A stretch of 5,313 nucleotides of DNA from Candidatus Thorarchaeota archaeon (GCA_018238825.1 JABCSP010000176.1:1-5313), one strand, 5' to 3'. Positions 1 to 5,313 are shown, counted from the first letter of the stretch. Translations and numbers: made by a program. Notes: generated by a model not told the origin, from the sequence alone.

Positions 1-2143
1 GTCGGATAAGATGTCCGTGTGTGGGTCCAGCAGCGTTCATGAGTCGTTCATATTCCATTGCAGTAATCACGTTTGAAATCTTTCCGTAACCATATTGTGG
101 GTACTTTGTGACATCAAAGAGTTTGTAACCTGTGGCTATAATAATAGCACCAACATGCAGATTGACAACCTCATCCCTCATGGAATGGTCTATTGCATCA
201 CGTGTACATGCTTCAACACAACGTTCGCACTCACAACAGACTGCACAACCAAGGCAACGTTCAGCTTCAGCAGCAGCAGATTCTGCATTGAATCCAAGCT
301 CAACCTCAGAAAATGCGCGCTTGCGACTTGCTATGGATTGTTTTGGCATAGCCATTCTTGCTTCAACTGGGATGTGTGATTTATCCACTTCATACGATTG
401 TACTCTATGGCGGTCTTTTGCACGACCTTCCATGAGATCGTTTCCAAGGATGTAACGCTCTATCGAATCTGCTGCATGCATGCCATGTCCTACTGCTTTC
501 ACCACTGTCTGTGGTCCAGTGAAGACATCACCGCCTACAAAGACGCCAGGAACATTAGTTGCCAGAGATATCGGGTCAGCTTTTACAGTAGCCCATTCTG
601 AGCAATCAAGTTCACTCTGTACACCTCTAGGATCAGCGGATTGACCAACTGCAACAATCAACTCATCAACCGCCATGGTGAACTCTGAGTTCGGAATCGG
701 GACAGGTCGACGACGTCCCGAGTGATCAGGTTCTCCGAGTCGCATTCGTATGCACCGGCTTCCAGTGATTCGACCCTTAGATGTCAGAATTTCTATTGGG
801 TTTGTTAATAACATGAACTTGATGCCTTCTTCTTTAGCATCCTCTACTTCACTGGGTATTGCAGGAAGCTCAATATGCGAACGTCGATAGACAACTGTTA
901 CTTCTTTAGCACCAAGTCTCATAGCAACACGAGCTGAATCGATAGCGGCGTCACCGCCACCTACCACAACAACACGGTCTCCAATTTCGACTTTCTCACC
1001 CTTGTTTACATCTTCAAGGAATTTGATAGCGTGCATTACACCTTCGGAATCTTCGCCAGCAATACCAAGACGGTTACTCTGCCATGCACCAGTTGCTACA
1101 AAAACAGCCTTGAAACCCTTCTCAAACAAGCTATGGATTGATTTTATGGTGGTCTTGGTTTTTAGCTTAACACCCATGTCAAGAACATACTGAATTTCCT
1201 CATCAAGAACATCACGAGGTAGTCGATATTCAGGTATTGAATACCTTAGCATTCCACCAGCTTTCTCACGTTTTTCGAAAATTGTAACGGGGTATCCTTT
1301 ACGTGCTAAGTGGTAAGCACAACTGATTCCAGCTGGACCGCCACCAACTACAGCGACACGCTCTTTCTTATCGATCTTAGCTTCTACAGTGTATCCTCCA
1401 TTGGCACGCTCATAATCAGCCAAGAATCGGTGGAGGTTTCTAATGCTTACACTCTCGTCAAGCATTCCACGTTCACATTCAGCTTCGCAAAAACTGATAC
1501 AGACACGACCCAAAACTCCAGCGAAAGGAATTGTCCTTCGTACTATCTCTAAAGCCTCATCAAACTTACCGTGGCGCATCATCGTAACGAAACCCTGAGC
1601 ATTCACGCTAGCAGGACAAGTTGCTCTGCAAGCTGGTTCACCTTTCTTGTCAACGGTAACAACATTAGGAGTTGCTTGTGGGAATGGAGTATAGATAGCC
1701 TTACGAAATCCGATGTTTCCGTCAAAATAGTTAGGTACTTCGACTGGGCACACTGGTATGCAATCACCACAGCCGCTGCATTTGTCCTCGTCTACATAAC
1801 GAGTGTGCCTATGAATACGAACTCGGAAGTCACCTGTTTCTCCTGACACGGACTTGATCTCAGAATATGTAATCAAGTCAATATTGGAATGACGGGAAAC
1901 CTCGCTGAGTCGTGGGGTTAGAATACAAGCACTGCAATCTAAGGTTGGAAAAGTTTTATCTATTTGAGCCATAACGCCACCAATCGAAGGCGATTTCTCG
2001 AGAAGTGTCACCTTGAAGCCTTGGTTTGCGATGTCAAGAGCTGCCTGCATTCCAGCAACTCCTCCACCGACCACAAGTGCCTCATTGGACTTGATCTCAC
2101 TGCCTTCAGTAGCTTTGGATTTGGGTTTTCTCTCAGTTGTCAT
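1..2143 (-). CDS. hdrA: HdrA-like FAD/iron-sulfur oxidoreductase with an internal GltD-type NAD(P)H module (partial, C-terminus beyond window)
   Basis: Large cytosolic electron-transfer flavoprotein; 714 codons are visible without a stop. Residues 23-30 hold an FAD Rossmann motif (VVGGGVAG), followed by the HdrA-typical stretch IDKTFPTLDCSACIL (61-75). A ferredoxin cluster follows (C122, C125, C128, C132-P). Residues about 170-600 form a complete GltD-like module: cysteines C172, C176, C215, C219, C223; a second FAD motif VVGGGPAG (265-272); an NAD(P)H motif VVGGGDAAID (393-402) with YRR at 419-421; and the closing GGDVFTGPQTVVKA. A cysteine-rich cluster follows (C630-C646), then HdrA sequence resumes (VGAIIIATGY 664-673, MEYER 696-700, SGPTGG-like AAGPTHG). 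Family knowledge: HdrA subunits carry FAD and clusters for heterodisulfide reductase-type flavin-based electron bifurcation; GltD modules take electrons from NAD(P)H. Linking NAD(P)H to ferredoxin or a thiol/disulfide partner is inference. ATG 2143 is firm: GGAGGT lies just upstream and an in-frame TGA lies at 2162-2164. The symbol is by homology only; partner subunits are not in view. Confidence 0.9.
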   Translation of the reverse strand, partial: MTTERKPKSKATEGSEIKSNEALVVGGGVAGMQAALDIANQGFKVTLLEKSPSIGGVMAQIDKTFPTLDCSACILTPRLSEVSRHSNIDLITYSEIKSVSGETGDFRVRIHRHTRYVDEDKCSGCGDCIPVCPVEVPNYFDGNIGFRKAIYTPFPQATPNVVTVDKKGEPACRATCPASVNAQGFVTMMRHGKFDEALEIVRRTIPFAGVLGRVCISFCEAECERGMLDESVSIRNLHRFLADYERANGGYTVEAKIDKKERVAVVGGGPAGISCAYHLARKGYPVTIFEKREKAGGMLRYSIPEYRLPRDVLDEEIQYVLDMGVKLKTKTTIKSIHSLFEKGFKAVFVATGAWQSNRLGIAGEDSEGVMHAIKFLEDVNKGEKVEIGDRVVVVGGGDAAIDSARVAMRLGAKEVTVVYRRSHIELPAIPSEVEDAKEEGIKFMLLTNPIEILTSKGRITGSRCIRMRLGEPDHSGRRRPVPIPNSEFTMAVDELIVAVGQSADPRGVQSELDCSEWATVKADPISLATNVPGVFVGGDVFTGPQTVVKAVGHGMHAADSIERYILGNDLMEGRAKDRHRVQSYEVDKSHIPVEARMAMPKQSIASRKRAFSEVELGFNAESAAAEAERCLGCAVCCECERCVEACTRDAIDHSMRDEVVNLHVGAIIIATGYKLFDVTKYPQYGYGKISNVITAMEYERLMNAAGPTHGHLIR

Positions 2144-2149
2144 AAGCCG

Positions 2150-2155
2150 ACCTCC
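2150..2155 (-). promoter_or_regulatory. Ribosome binding site of the hdrA-like gene
   Basis: GGAGGT on the - strand, 6 nt before ATG 2143. It fixes the start, because the only in-frame sequence further upstream is closed by TGA at 2162-2164. The GG at 2154-2155 is also the end of one arm of the 2154-2188 inverted repeat, so the site could be masked if that repeat folds in RNA. Confidence 0.8.
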
Positions 2156-2188
2156 AAGTATTCACGTACCAAACAAGATGATACTTGG
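2154..2188. repeat. 8-bp perfect inverted repeat overlapping the hdrA ribosome site
   Basis: CCAAGTAT (2154-2161) and ATACTTGG (2181-2188) are exact reverse complements separated by 19 nt. The centre is at 2171, close to where transcription would begin if the TATA-like box at 2193-2200 is used. One arm shares two bases with the GGAGGT ribosome site. It could be a DNA operator at the start point, or, in a longer transcript, a hairpin over the ribosome site. An 8-bp repeat can arise by chance in a region this size. Confidence 0.4.
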
Positions 2189-2192
2189 CAAT

Positions 2193-2200
2193 TATTAAAA
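2193..2200 (-). promoter_or_regulatory. Proximal TATA-like box for the hdrA-like gene
   Basis: TTTTAATA on the - strand, centred about 53 nt before the ATG. With the usual archaeal distance of about 25 nt it places the start of transcription near 2171 and gives a leader of about 28 nt containing the GGAGGT site. The same TATA-to-start spacing is seen for the two other genes of the window, which favours this box over the distal one. No clear BRE was recognised. Confidence 0.4.
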
Positions 2201-2290
2201 ATAGAATCCAGACGCCTAGAGATAGAACTTCGAATACGTAGATAGTGTATCAGATGATTATTGGTGTCAAATCGTGTCCCGTTCAAAGGC

Positions 2291-2334
2291 ATCAAATCTG
2301 GACCTGTGCTCTCTTCTCGAACAAAAGATTTGAT
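2291..2334. repeat. 9-bp perfect inverted repeat upstream of hdrA
   Basis: ATCAAATCT (2291-2299) and AGATTTGAT (2326-2334) are exact reverse complements with a 26-nt loop. The left arm also belongs to a direct repeat: GG(T/C)(G/A)TCAAATC occurs at 2263-2273 and 2288-2298, 25 bp apart. Three copies of TCAAATC/GATTTGA thus lie within 67 bp. A multi-site operator, or a stem in the leader of a transcript from the distal promoter, are both possible. Function is inference. Confidence 0.4.
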
Positions 2335-2377
2335 ATATTCTTGTCGAGTCTAAGAACGACGCCTGCTTGATATGCGG

Positions 2378-2386
2378 CTTTATATC
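2378..2386 (-). promoter_or_regulatory. Distal TATA box upstream of the hdrA-like gene
   Basis: GATATAAAG on the - strand, preceded by purine-rich GAAAGA, is the best-looking TATA/BRE combination in the 360-bp gap. Transcription from it would begin near 2356 and give a leader of about 210 nt that includes both inverted repeats. It competes with the proximal box at 2193-2200; the sequence alone cannot say which is used, or whether both are. Confidence 0.35.
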
Positions 2387-2465
2387 TCTTTCATATGTGT
2401 AGATATTATGTCCGAAAACGTACATTTTCTGATACAACCATGTTGAAGCCCGTTTTGAACAACAA

Positions 2466-2478
2466 TTAACGTCGTTAA
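2466..2478. repeat. 13-bp palindrome downstream of pckG
   Basis: TTAACGTCGTTAA is a perfect palindrome with 6-bp arms around a central T. The one-base centre makes it poor as an RNA hairpin and more like a dimeric protein site. It directly abuts the candidate terminator of pckG. It may be chance. Confidence 0.3.
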
Positions 2479-2506
2479 CAAAGAAGATTAGCTATGTAAA
2501 CAGCTA
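2477..2506 (-). terminator. Candidate transcription terminator of pckG
   Basis: Beginning at the TAG stop codon, the - strand reads TAGCTGTTTACATAGCTA (2506-2489). This can pair as a 7-bp stem with one G-U pair and a UUAC loop, and is followed by the pyrimidine/T-rich ATCTTCTTTGTT (2488-2477). Archaeal termination depends mainly on U-rich runs; this run is interrupted, so the call is tentative. The stem is AT-rich and includes the stop codon. Confidence 0.35.
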
Positions 2507-4378
2507 TACAAACTTTTCAGGATGAATATGGTCACCGAAGCTTACTTGAGCTTCCTTCAAACGGTTTCTCTGCTCATCAAGTAGAGTAAATAATTCCGCA
2601 GGAGCATCAGGCACTGTATCACGATAGATTTTCTCTATCCTTTCGATTTTAGCCAGCAGTTCAGGCACTCGAATTGTGAATTGAGTGACATAATCCTCGT
2701 GTAAATATTCCTGACTTAGAGTCTCTTTGAACAATTTCTGGAGGTCATCATATTTAGGAATATTTCCAGTTGGAGTCTTAATAGCCTCAACCTCTCCGTG
2801 AATTCTCAAATCCATCCACTGGAGCCATACTCGCTTAGCATCCTTCTCTGTTAGATAGTTGTCATTCTCATCTTGCTGGAAATAATTCACTGCAAAGATA
2901 CATGGTTGTTTGCTAACATTCTTACCAAATTTTAGATGGTTTTTGATATATTGACCAAGTGGAATCGAAATGAAATCTAAATTCGAAAAGGGTTGGAATT
3001 TGCGTTCACCACTAGGCCCAAGAGTTGCTGCAGTCGTTTTACTCTCAAGACTAGCACCCATCGTCAGGACTCCATGATTCCAATTGAAGGATTGTTGAAC
3101 AGGAACCCAAGTGTCAGCATCGCGACCGCCATAGATGATACCACCAACTTCGACACCGTGGGGATCCTCTAATGCGGAATCAAGATTTGGTAGGTTCTTC
3201 AAATTAACTGTGTATCGTGCGTTCTTATGAGCCATAGGTATCTCTTCACCATGCTCATCGATTTTCCCGATCCACCATGGCCCCGAGTGATTAACGCCTC
3301 GTGGCGGCATCACACGGCCATCATCCAACCAATGTGGATAGCCTTCTTCGGTGATTAATACATTTGAGAAGATTGCTGGTTCACAGGAGTTCAGGACTTC
3401 CCAGATTACGGGATCGTCCTTCTTACTCACAGATCGGATTATGCCAAAAATACCCTGCTCAACATTAACAGCACGTACTTTGCCATCTACTATTTTCAAA
3501 TATGATAGATCATCGCCAACAATTGTTGCACCAGGAATCATAGACGTACTTGTCTTCCCGCAACCAGATGGGAAAGCTCCCGTCATGTAGGTCTTACGTC
3601 CTCCAGGTCCATGCACCGCCATCAGAAACATGTGTTCAGCAAGCCAATCCTCACGGTTAGCCTTCCTAATAGCTAATCTAAGGGCGGGTTTCTTCAAACC
3701 AATCGTATTTCCTGCGTATTGAGTATTGTAACTATAAACCGTGTTTGCTAAGGAATCAATCAGGACTCCTCGTTTCTGCCAGCCAATGCTTACAGATTGG
3801 ACAAGCTTGCCAGAAGAGTGTAGCATCCAGAAAATCTCTTTGTCATCTGGAAGTCTCTTGAAGTAATCATAGCCAGAGCGATAGAGTAAATCTTCACTAT
3901 GAGCGACATAGAATGAATCAGTAATTTGAAGACAGGGGATTGAGAATTCAGAATCAAGAGGGCCAAGGCAAAAGAAGCGTACTATCATTTTCTTATTATG
4001 CATACTTCCCTTCATTCTTTTTTGAATGTGCGAAAGCCCATCCTCCCGATCTCGCTGTTCAAGTTGTGGACCAAGAGATTCACCCTTTGAAACAAGGTAG
4101 CGAGTTGATGTCTTATCCCGGGCTTGGTCGAAGAATCCATCAAAATGAACTGAATGTGTATCAATTGCTAGCTCAGTTTCTTCTCCTCGTGCAATCGCAG
4201 TTCTTCGAATGTAGTCAATATCTTCCTGTGAATCAGTACAGACAAAAACTTTCATCGGCTCACAGAGAGCGACTGCTTTGGCTACAAACTTGTGCACATC
4301 CCTATTCGGAATAGCCAGTAATTTCGCCAAACCATGTGGAGTAAGGTACTTCTCAAGTGTCGAGATATGATCTTTCAC
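2504..4378 (-). CDS. pckG: Phosphoenolpyruvate carboxykinase, GTP family (archaeal subtype)
   Basis: Complete 624-residue cytosolic enzyme catalysing oxaloacetate + GTP = PEP + CO2 + GDP, the entry to gluconeogenesis (or the reverse, anaplerotic fixation). Length matches the GTP-type family. Landmarks aligned to the rat enzyme from memory: R93 (substrate arginine), YAGN 221-224, K229/K230 and H249 (metal ligands), P-loop FPSGCGKTST 269-278 with the reactive cysteine C273, DD 289-290 (metal), HKNAR 384-388 (R388) and YGGR 416-419 (R419). An omega-loop lid lies near 443-455. The guanine pocket keeps F500 and Y508 (for F517/F525) but lacks the GFGEN segment carrying F530 and N533. The start is GTG 4378: GGAGG sits 7 nt upstream and an in-frame TAG lies further upstream. 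It is probably transcribed alone, with a divergent neighbour upstream and a 360-bp gap downstream. GTP rather than ATP or PPi as phosphoryl donor is inferred from family membership. Confidence 0.96.
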   Translation of the reverse strand: MKDHISTLEKYLTPHGLAKLLAIPNRDVHKFVAKAVALCEPMKVFVCTDSQEDIDYIRRTAIARGEETELAIDTHSVHFDGFFDQARDKTSTRYLVSKGESLGPQLEQRDREDGLSHIQKRMKGSMHNKKMIVRFFCLGPLDSEFSIPCLQITDSFYVAHSEDLLYRSGYDYFKRLPDDKEIFWMLHSSGKLVQSVSIGWQKRGVLIDSLANTVYSYNTQYAGNTIGLKKPALRLAIRKANREDWLAEHMFLMAVHGPGGRKTYMTGAFPSGCGKTSTSMIPGATIVGDDLSYLKIVDGKVRAVNVEQGIFGIIRSVSKKDDPVIWEVLNSCEPAIFSNVLITEEGYPHWLDDGRVMPPRGVNHSGPWWIGKIDEHGEEIPMAHKNARYTVNLKNLPNLDSALEDPHGVEVGGIIYGGRDADTWVPVQQSFNWNHGVLTMGASLESKTTAATLGPSGERKFQPFSNLDFISIPLGQYIKNHLKFGKNVSKQPCIFAVNYFQQDENDNYLTEKDAKRVWLQWMDLRIHGEVEAIKTPTGNIPKYDDLQKLFKETLSQEYLHEDYVTQFTIRVPELLAKIERIEKIYRDTVPDAPAELFTLLDEQRNRLKEAQVSFGDHIHPEKFV

Positions 4379-4385
4379 AGCAGGG

Positions 4386-4390
4386 CCTCC
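4386..4390 (-). promoter_or_regulatory. Ribosome binding site fixing the GTG start of pckG
   Basis: GGAGG on the - strand, 7 nt before GTG 4378, the same spacing as for the hdrA-like gene. It supports the GTG start: no in-frame ATG lies between the upstream TAG stop and the conserved N-terminal sequence. Confidence 0.8.
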
Positions 4391-4400
4391 AAAGTCACTG

Positions 4401-4430
4401 TGATACTGAATTGCTCCCTACACTGTATCA
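4401..4430. repeat. Inverted repeat TGATAC/GTATCA at the pckG transcription start region
   Basis: TGATAC (4401-4406) and GTATCA (4425-4430) flank 18 nt, which include the predicted pckG transcription start near 4409; the right arm abuts the TATA-like box. The same hexamer recurs upstream of the hdrA-like gene at 2179-2184, 2247-2252 and 2430-2435. A shared regulator site is possible. The arms are short and chance cannot be excluded. Confidence 0.3.
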
Positions 4431-4438
4431 ATATAATA
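4431..4438 (-). promoter_or_regulatory. TATA-like box of pckG
   Basis: TATTATAT on the - strand, centred about 56 nt before the GTG start. This predicts transcription from about 4409 and a leader of about 30 nt carrying the GGAGG site. No strong BRE is visible directly upstream (GG precedes the box). Confidence 0.45.
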
Positions 4439-4497
4439 CCGTCGCCTACTGCAAATCTAGATTACCCAAAATATTGAATCATTTCAGAATGAAGAAG

Positions 4498-4505
4498 TAT
4501 TTTAT
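4498..4505 (+). promoter_or_regulatory. TATA-like box of the unknown membrane protein gene
   Basis: TATTTTAT on the + strand, preceded by purine-rich GAAGAAG that could act as a BRE, centred about 53 nt before GTG 4555. The predicted transcription start is near 4527, giving a leader of about 28 nt. The spacing matches the other two genes. A second AT-rich stretch at 4468-4475 is a weaker alternative. Confidence 0.45.
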
Positions 4506-4540
4506 GTCTTCAATCAATACTTTGTCCAGTGGTAGCAGAG

Positions 4541-4549
4541 AAGGATGAG
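4541..4549 (+). promoter_or_regulatory. Weak ribosome binding site deciding the GTG start at 4555
   Basis: AAGGATGAG lies 5 nt before GTG 4555 and is an imperfect match to the GGAGGTGA-type site used by the other genes. It contains the in-frame TGA stop (4546-4548), so the frame cannot start further upstream. The next in-frame ATG is more than 390 nt downstream, which leaves GTG as the best start. Confidence 0.5.
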
Positions 4550-4554
4550 TTAAG

Positions 4555-5313
4555 GTGTTTGAAGAAAGAGACCCAATATTCGAAGAAGAGAATCAGAAGA
4601 AACTGATTGAGCAGATCAAGACATCCTCAGATTGCAGGATATTTGGAGCCAGCAGATTCATTGAGGGAACGTATGTTAGCGAATCAGGAATTGCAAGGGA
4701 AACTAAATGGAGGAAGGTGGCCATACCTTGGGAGAATATCGAGTATATCGAAACCAAAGACAAAGGATCCGATATTGATTATATCATCTTCAGGTCTGGT
4801 ACGATTTCAATTACTTGCACAAATTCTTCCTCTGCCAACAAATTGTCTCTAGACATAGTCAGCGAATATGTTGGAGAAATTGAAGGATGGCCTGTGTTTG
4901 ATGACCTCAAAGAAACTGCTGAAACCACAGATAGTGATAGAATCTATATGAGACCAGACATTGACAGATCAACAGGCAGGACAAGGCTTGAAGCTATACT
5001 TCTCAGGGAGTGTATTGGAGCAGTAGACTTTGACGTGTATTCAACGCAAGAGCAAACTTCTGCAAGGTCGGACGAAGAAATCTATGAACGGATTATGAAT
5101 GACCCACAATGTGAATACTTTGTAGAATCTGGAACTTTCGCAAAGGTCATCAATAATTGGAAAGTTACACTTGCATTATTTTGTGTAGCATTTGCAGTTG
5201 GAGTGCTGCCGATATTTTTTCAGCCATATCACTTTCTAAATTACGGCATTTCATTCCTCCTATTCGTACTGATGTTTTATGGATTATGTACGAGTGATGA
5301 GAAAATTGTCATC
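4555..5313 (+). CDS. Unrecognised membrane protein with N-terminal soluble domain (partial, C-terminus beyond window)
   Basis: An open frame of 253 codons reaches the right edge without a stop; the family was not recognised. Residues 1-22 are acidic and charged, predicted helical (FEERDPIFEEE...). Residues about 28-110 read like a small beta-rich domain, with alternating hydrophobic strands around AIPWENIEYIE (56-66) and IDYIIFRSGTISITC (74-88). The pattern faintly recalls PH/GRAM-like folds, but this is only an impression. Residues 110-200 are polar and acidic. Two hydrophobic segments follow, about 204-221 and 227-244, joined by a very short loop (QPYH), so the soluble part and the tail after residue 245 should face the same side, probably the cytoplasm. 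There is no signal peptide. Reality as a gene is supported by the long uninterrupted frame, sensible composition, the GTG start with an upstream ribosome-like site and a TATA-like box at normal spacing. It is transcribed divergently from pckG. No function is proposed. Confidence 0.75.
   Translation, partial: MFEERDPIFEEENQKKLIEQIKTSSDCRIFGASRFIEGTYVSESGIARETKWRKVAIPWENIEYIETKDKGSDIDYIIFRSGTISITCTNSSSANKLSLDIVSEYVGEIEGWPVFDDLKETAETTDSDRIYMRPDIDRSTGRTRLEAILLRECIGAVDFDVYSTQEQTSARSDEEIYERIMNDPQCEYFVESGTFAKVINNWKVTLALFCVAFAVGVLPIFFQPYHFLNYGISFLLFVLMFYGLCTSDEKIVI

Larger units (their letters stand above)
2144..2503. other. 360-bp non-coding region between pckG and the hdrA-like gene
   Basis: No convincing gene. 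From the pckG side it holds a candidate hairpin plus T-rich terminator (2477-2506), a 13-bp palindrome (2466-2478), a good distal TATA box (2378-2386), a 9-bp inverted repeat (2291-2334), a direct repeat of TCAAATC (2267-2273 and 2292-2298), a proximal TATA-like box (2193-2200) and the inverted repeat at the hdrA ribosome site (2154-2188). A 50-codon open frame (2292-2140, - strand) overlaps the hdrA start as ATGA but is not convincing as a gene. The length and repeat content suggest a regulated promoter or leader. Confidence 0.6.
4379..4554. other. Divergent promoter region between pckG and the unknown membrane protein gene
   Basis: This 176-bp gap separates genes reading outward in both directions. 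It contains a TATA-like box for each gene (4431-4438 on -, 4498-4505 on +), both ribosome sites, and an inverted pair TGATAC (4401-4406) / GTATCA (4425-4430) just downstream of the pckG TATA box. CACTGT is also directly repeated (4396-4401 and 4421-4426). No gene or RNA was recognised inside it. Confidence 0.6.

Noticed and set aside
95..455. Overlapping + strand open frames of 94 and 107 codons (95-379, 132-455)
   Set aside because: Antisense to the hdrA-like gene, whose - strand frame carries clear conserved motifs here; no ribosome site or family features.
1002..2245. Several + strand open frames of 61-93 codons (1002-1193, 1310-1552, 1571-1846, 1964-2245)
   Set aside because: All lie opposite the hdrA-like coding frame; their translations are Ser/Thr-rich shadows without domain motifs.
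3940..4314. 124-codon open frame on + strand
   Set aside because: Antisense to the conserved N-terminal part of PEPCK; no features of its own.
2504..4378. ATP-type PEPCK (PckA)
   Set aside because: Length of 624, the P-loop cysteine motif (SGCGKT) and the YAGN, AHKNAR and YGGR motifs match the GTP family, not the roughly 530-residue ATP family.
2612..4430. Shared 10-mer CACTGTATCA at 2612-2621 and 4421-4430
   Set aside because: The first copy is inside PEPCK coding sequence (codons for DTVP); the match is likely chance.
4607..4852. 81-codon ATG-initiated open frame on + strand
   Set aside because: Lies in another frame of the longer 4555-5313 reading frame, which has the better start context, composition and membrane segments.
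1..5313. CRISPR array, tRNA/rRNA genes, insertion sequences, defence or prophage genes
   Set aside because: Looked for on both strands; no regular repeat array, cloverleaf, transposase motif or terminal repeats were seen.

Overview
The window looks archaeal. Genes start with ATG or GTG behind a GGAGG-type ribosome site about 7 nt upstream. TATA-like boxes sit a regular 53-57 nt before each start codon. The one complete gene is a GTP-family phosphoenolpyruvate carboxykinase of what I recall as the archaeal subtype, and its neighbour is an HdrA-type flavoprotein. DNA is moderately AT-rich. An anaerobic or facultatively anaerobic, uncultured-type archaeon (for example an Asgard/Thorarchaeota-like lineage) would fit, but that placement is inference.

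Layout, left to right. Positions 1-2143 (- strand) hold the first 714 codons of a large HdrA-like flavo/iron-sulfur protein whose C-terminus runs off the left edge. A complete GltD-like NAD(P)H/FAD module lies nested between the two iron-sulfur clusters of its HdrA-type ferredoxin insert. Positions 2144-2503 are a 360-bp non-coding stretch with several inverted repeats, two alternative promoter candidates for hdrA and a possible terminator for the next gene. Positions 2504-4378 (- strand) hold the complete 624-residue phosphoenolpyruvate carboxykinase (pckG). Positions 4379-4554 are a 176-bp divergent promoter region. Positions 4555-5313 (+ strand) hold the start of an unrecognised protein with a soluble domain of about 200 residues followed by two membrane segments; it is cut by the right edge.

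How they fit together. PEPCK interconverts oxaloacetate and PEP (gluconeogenesis/anaplerosis). The HdrA-GltD protein should move electrons between NAD(P)H, flavin and ferredoxin/Hdr partners. Both are central carbon and energy genes on the same strand, but the 360-bp gap with its own promoter candidates argues for separate transcription. No mobile element, CRISPR array, tRNA or rRNA was seen. I see no clearly new system. The items most worth a second look are the nested domain layout, the structured hdrA upstream region, the altered guanine-binding loop of the PEPCK and the unknown membrane protein.
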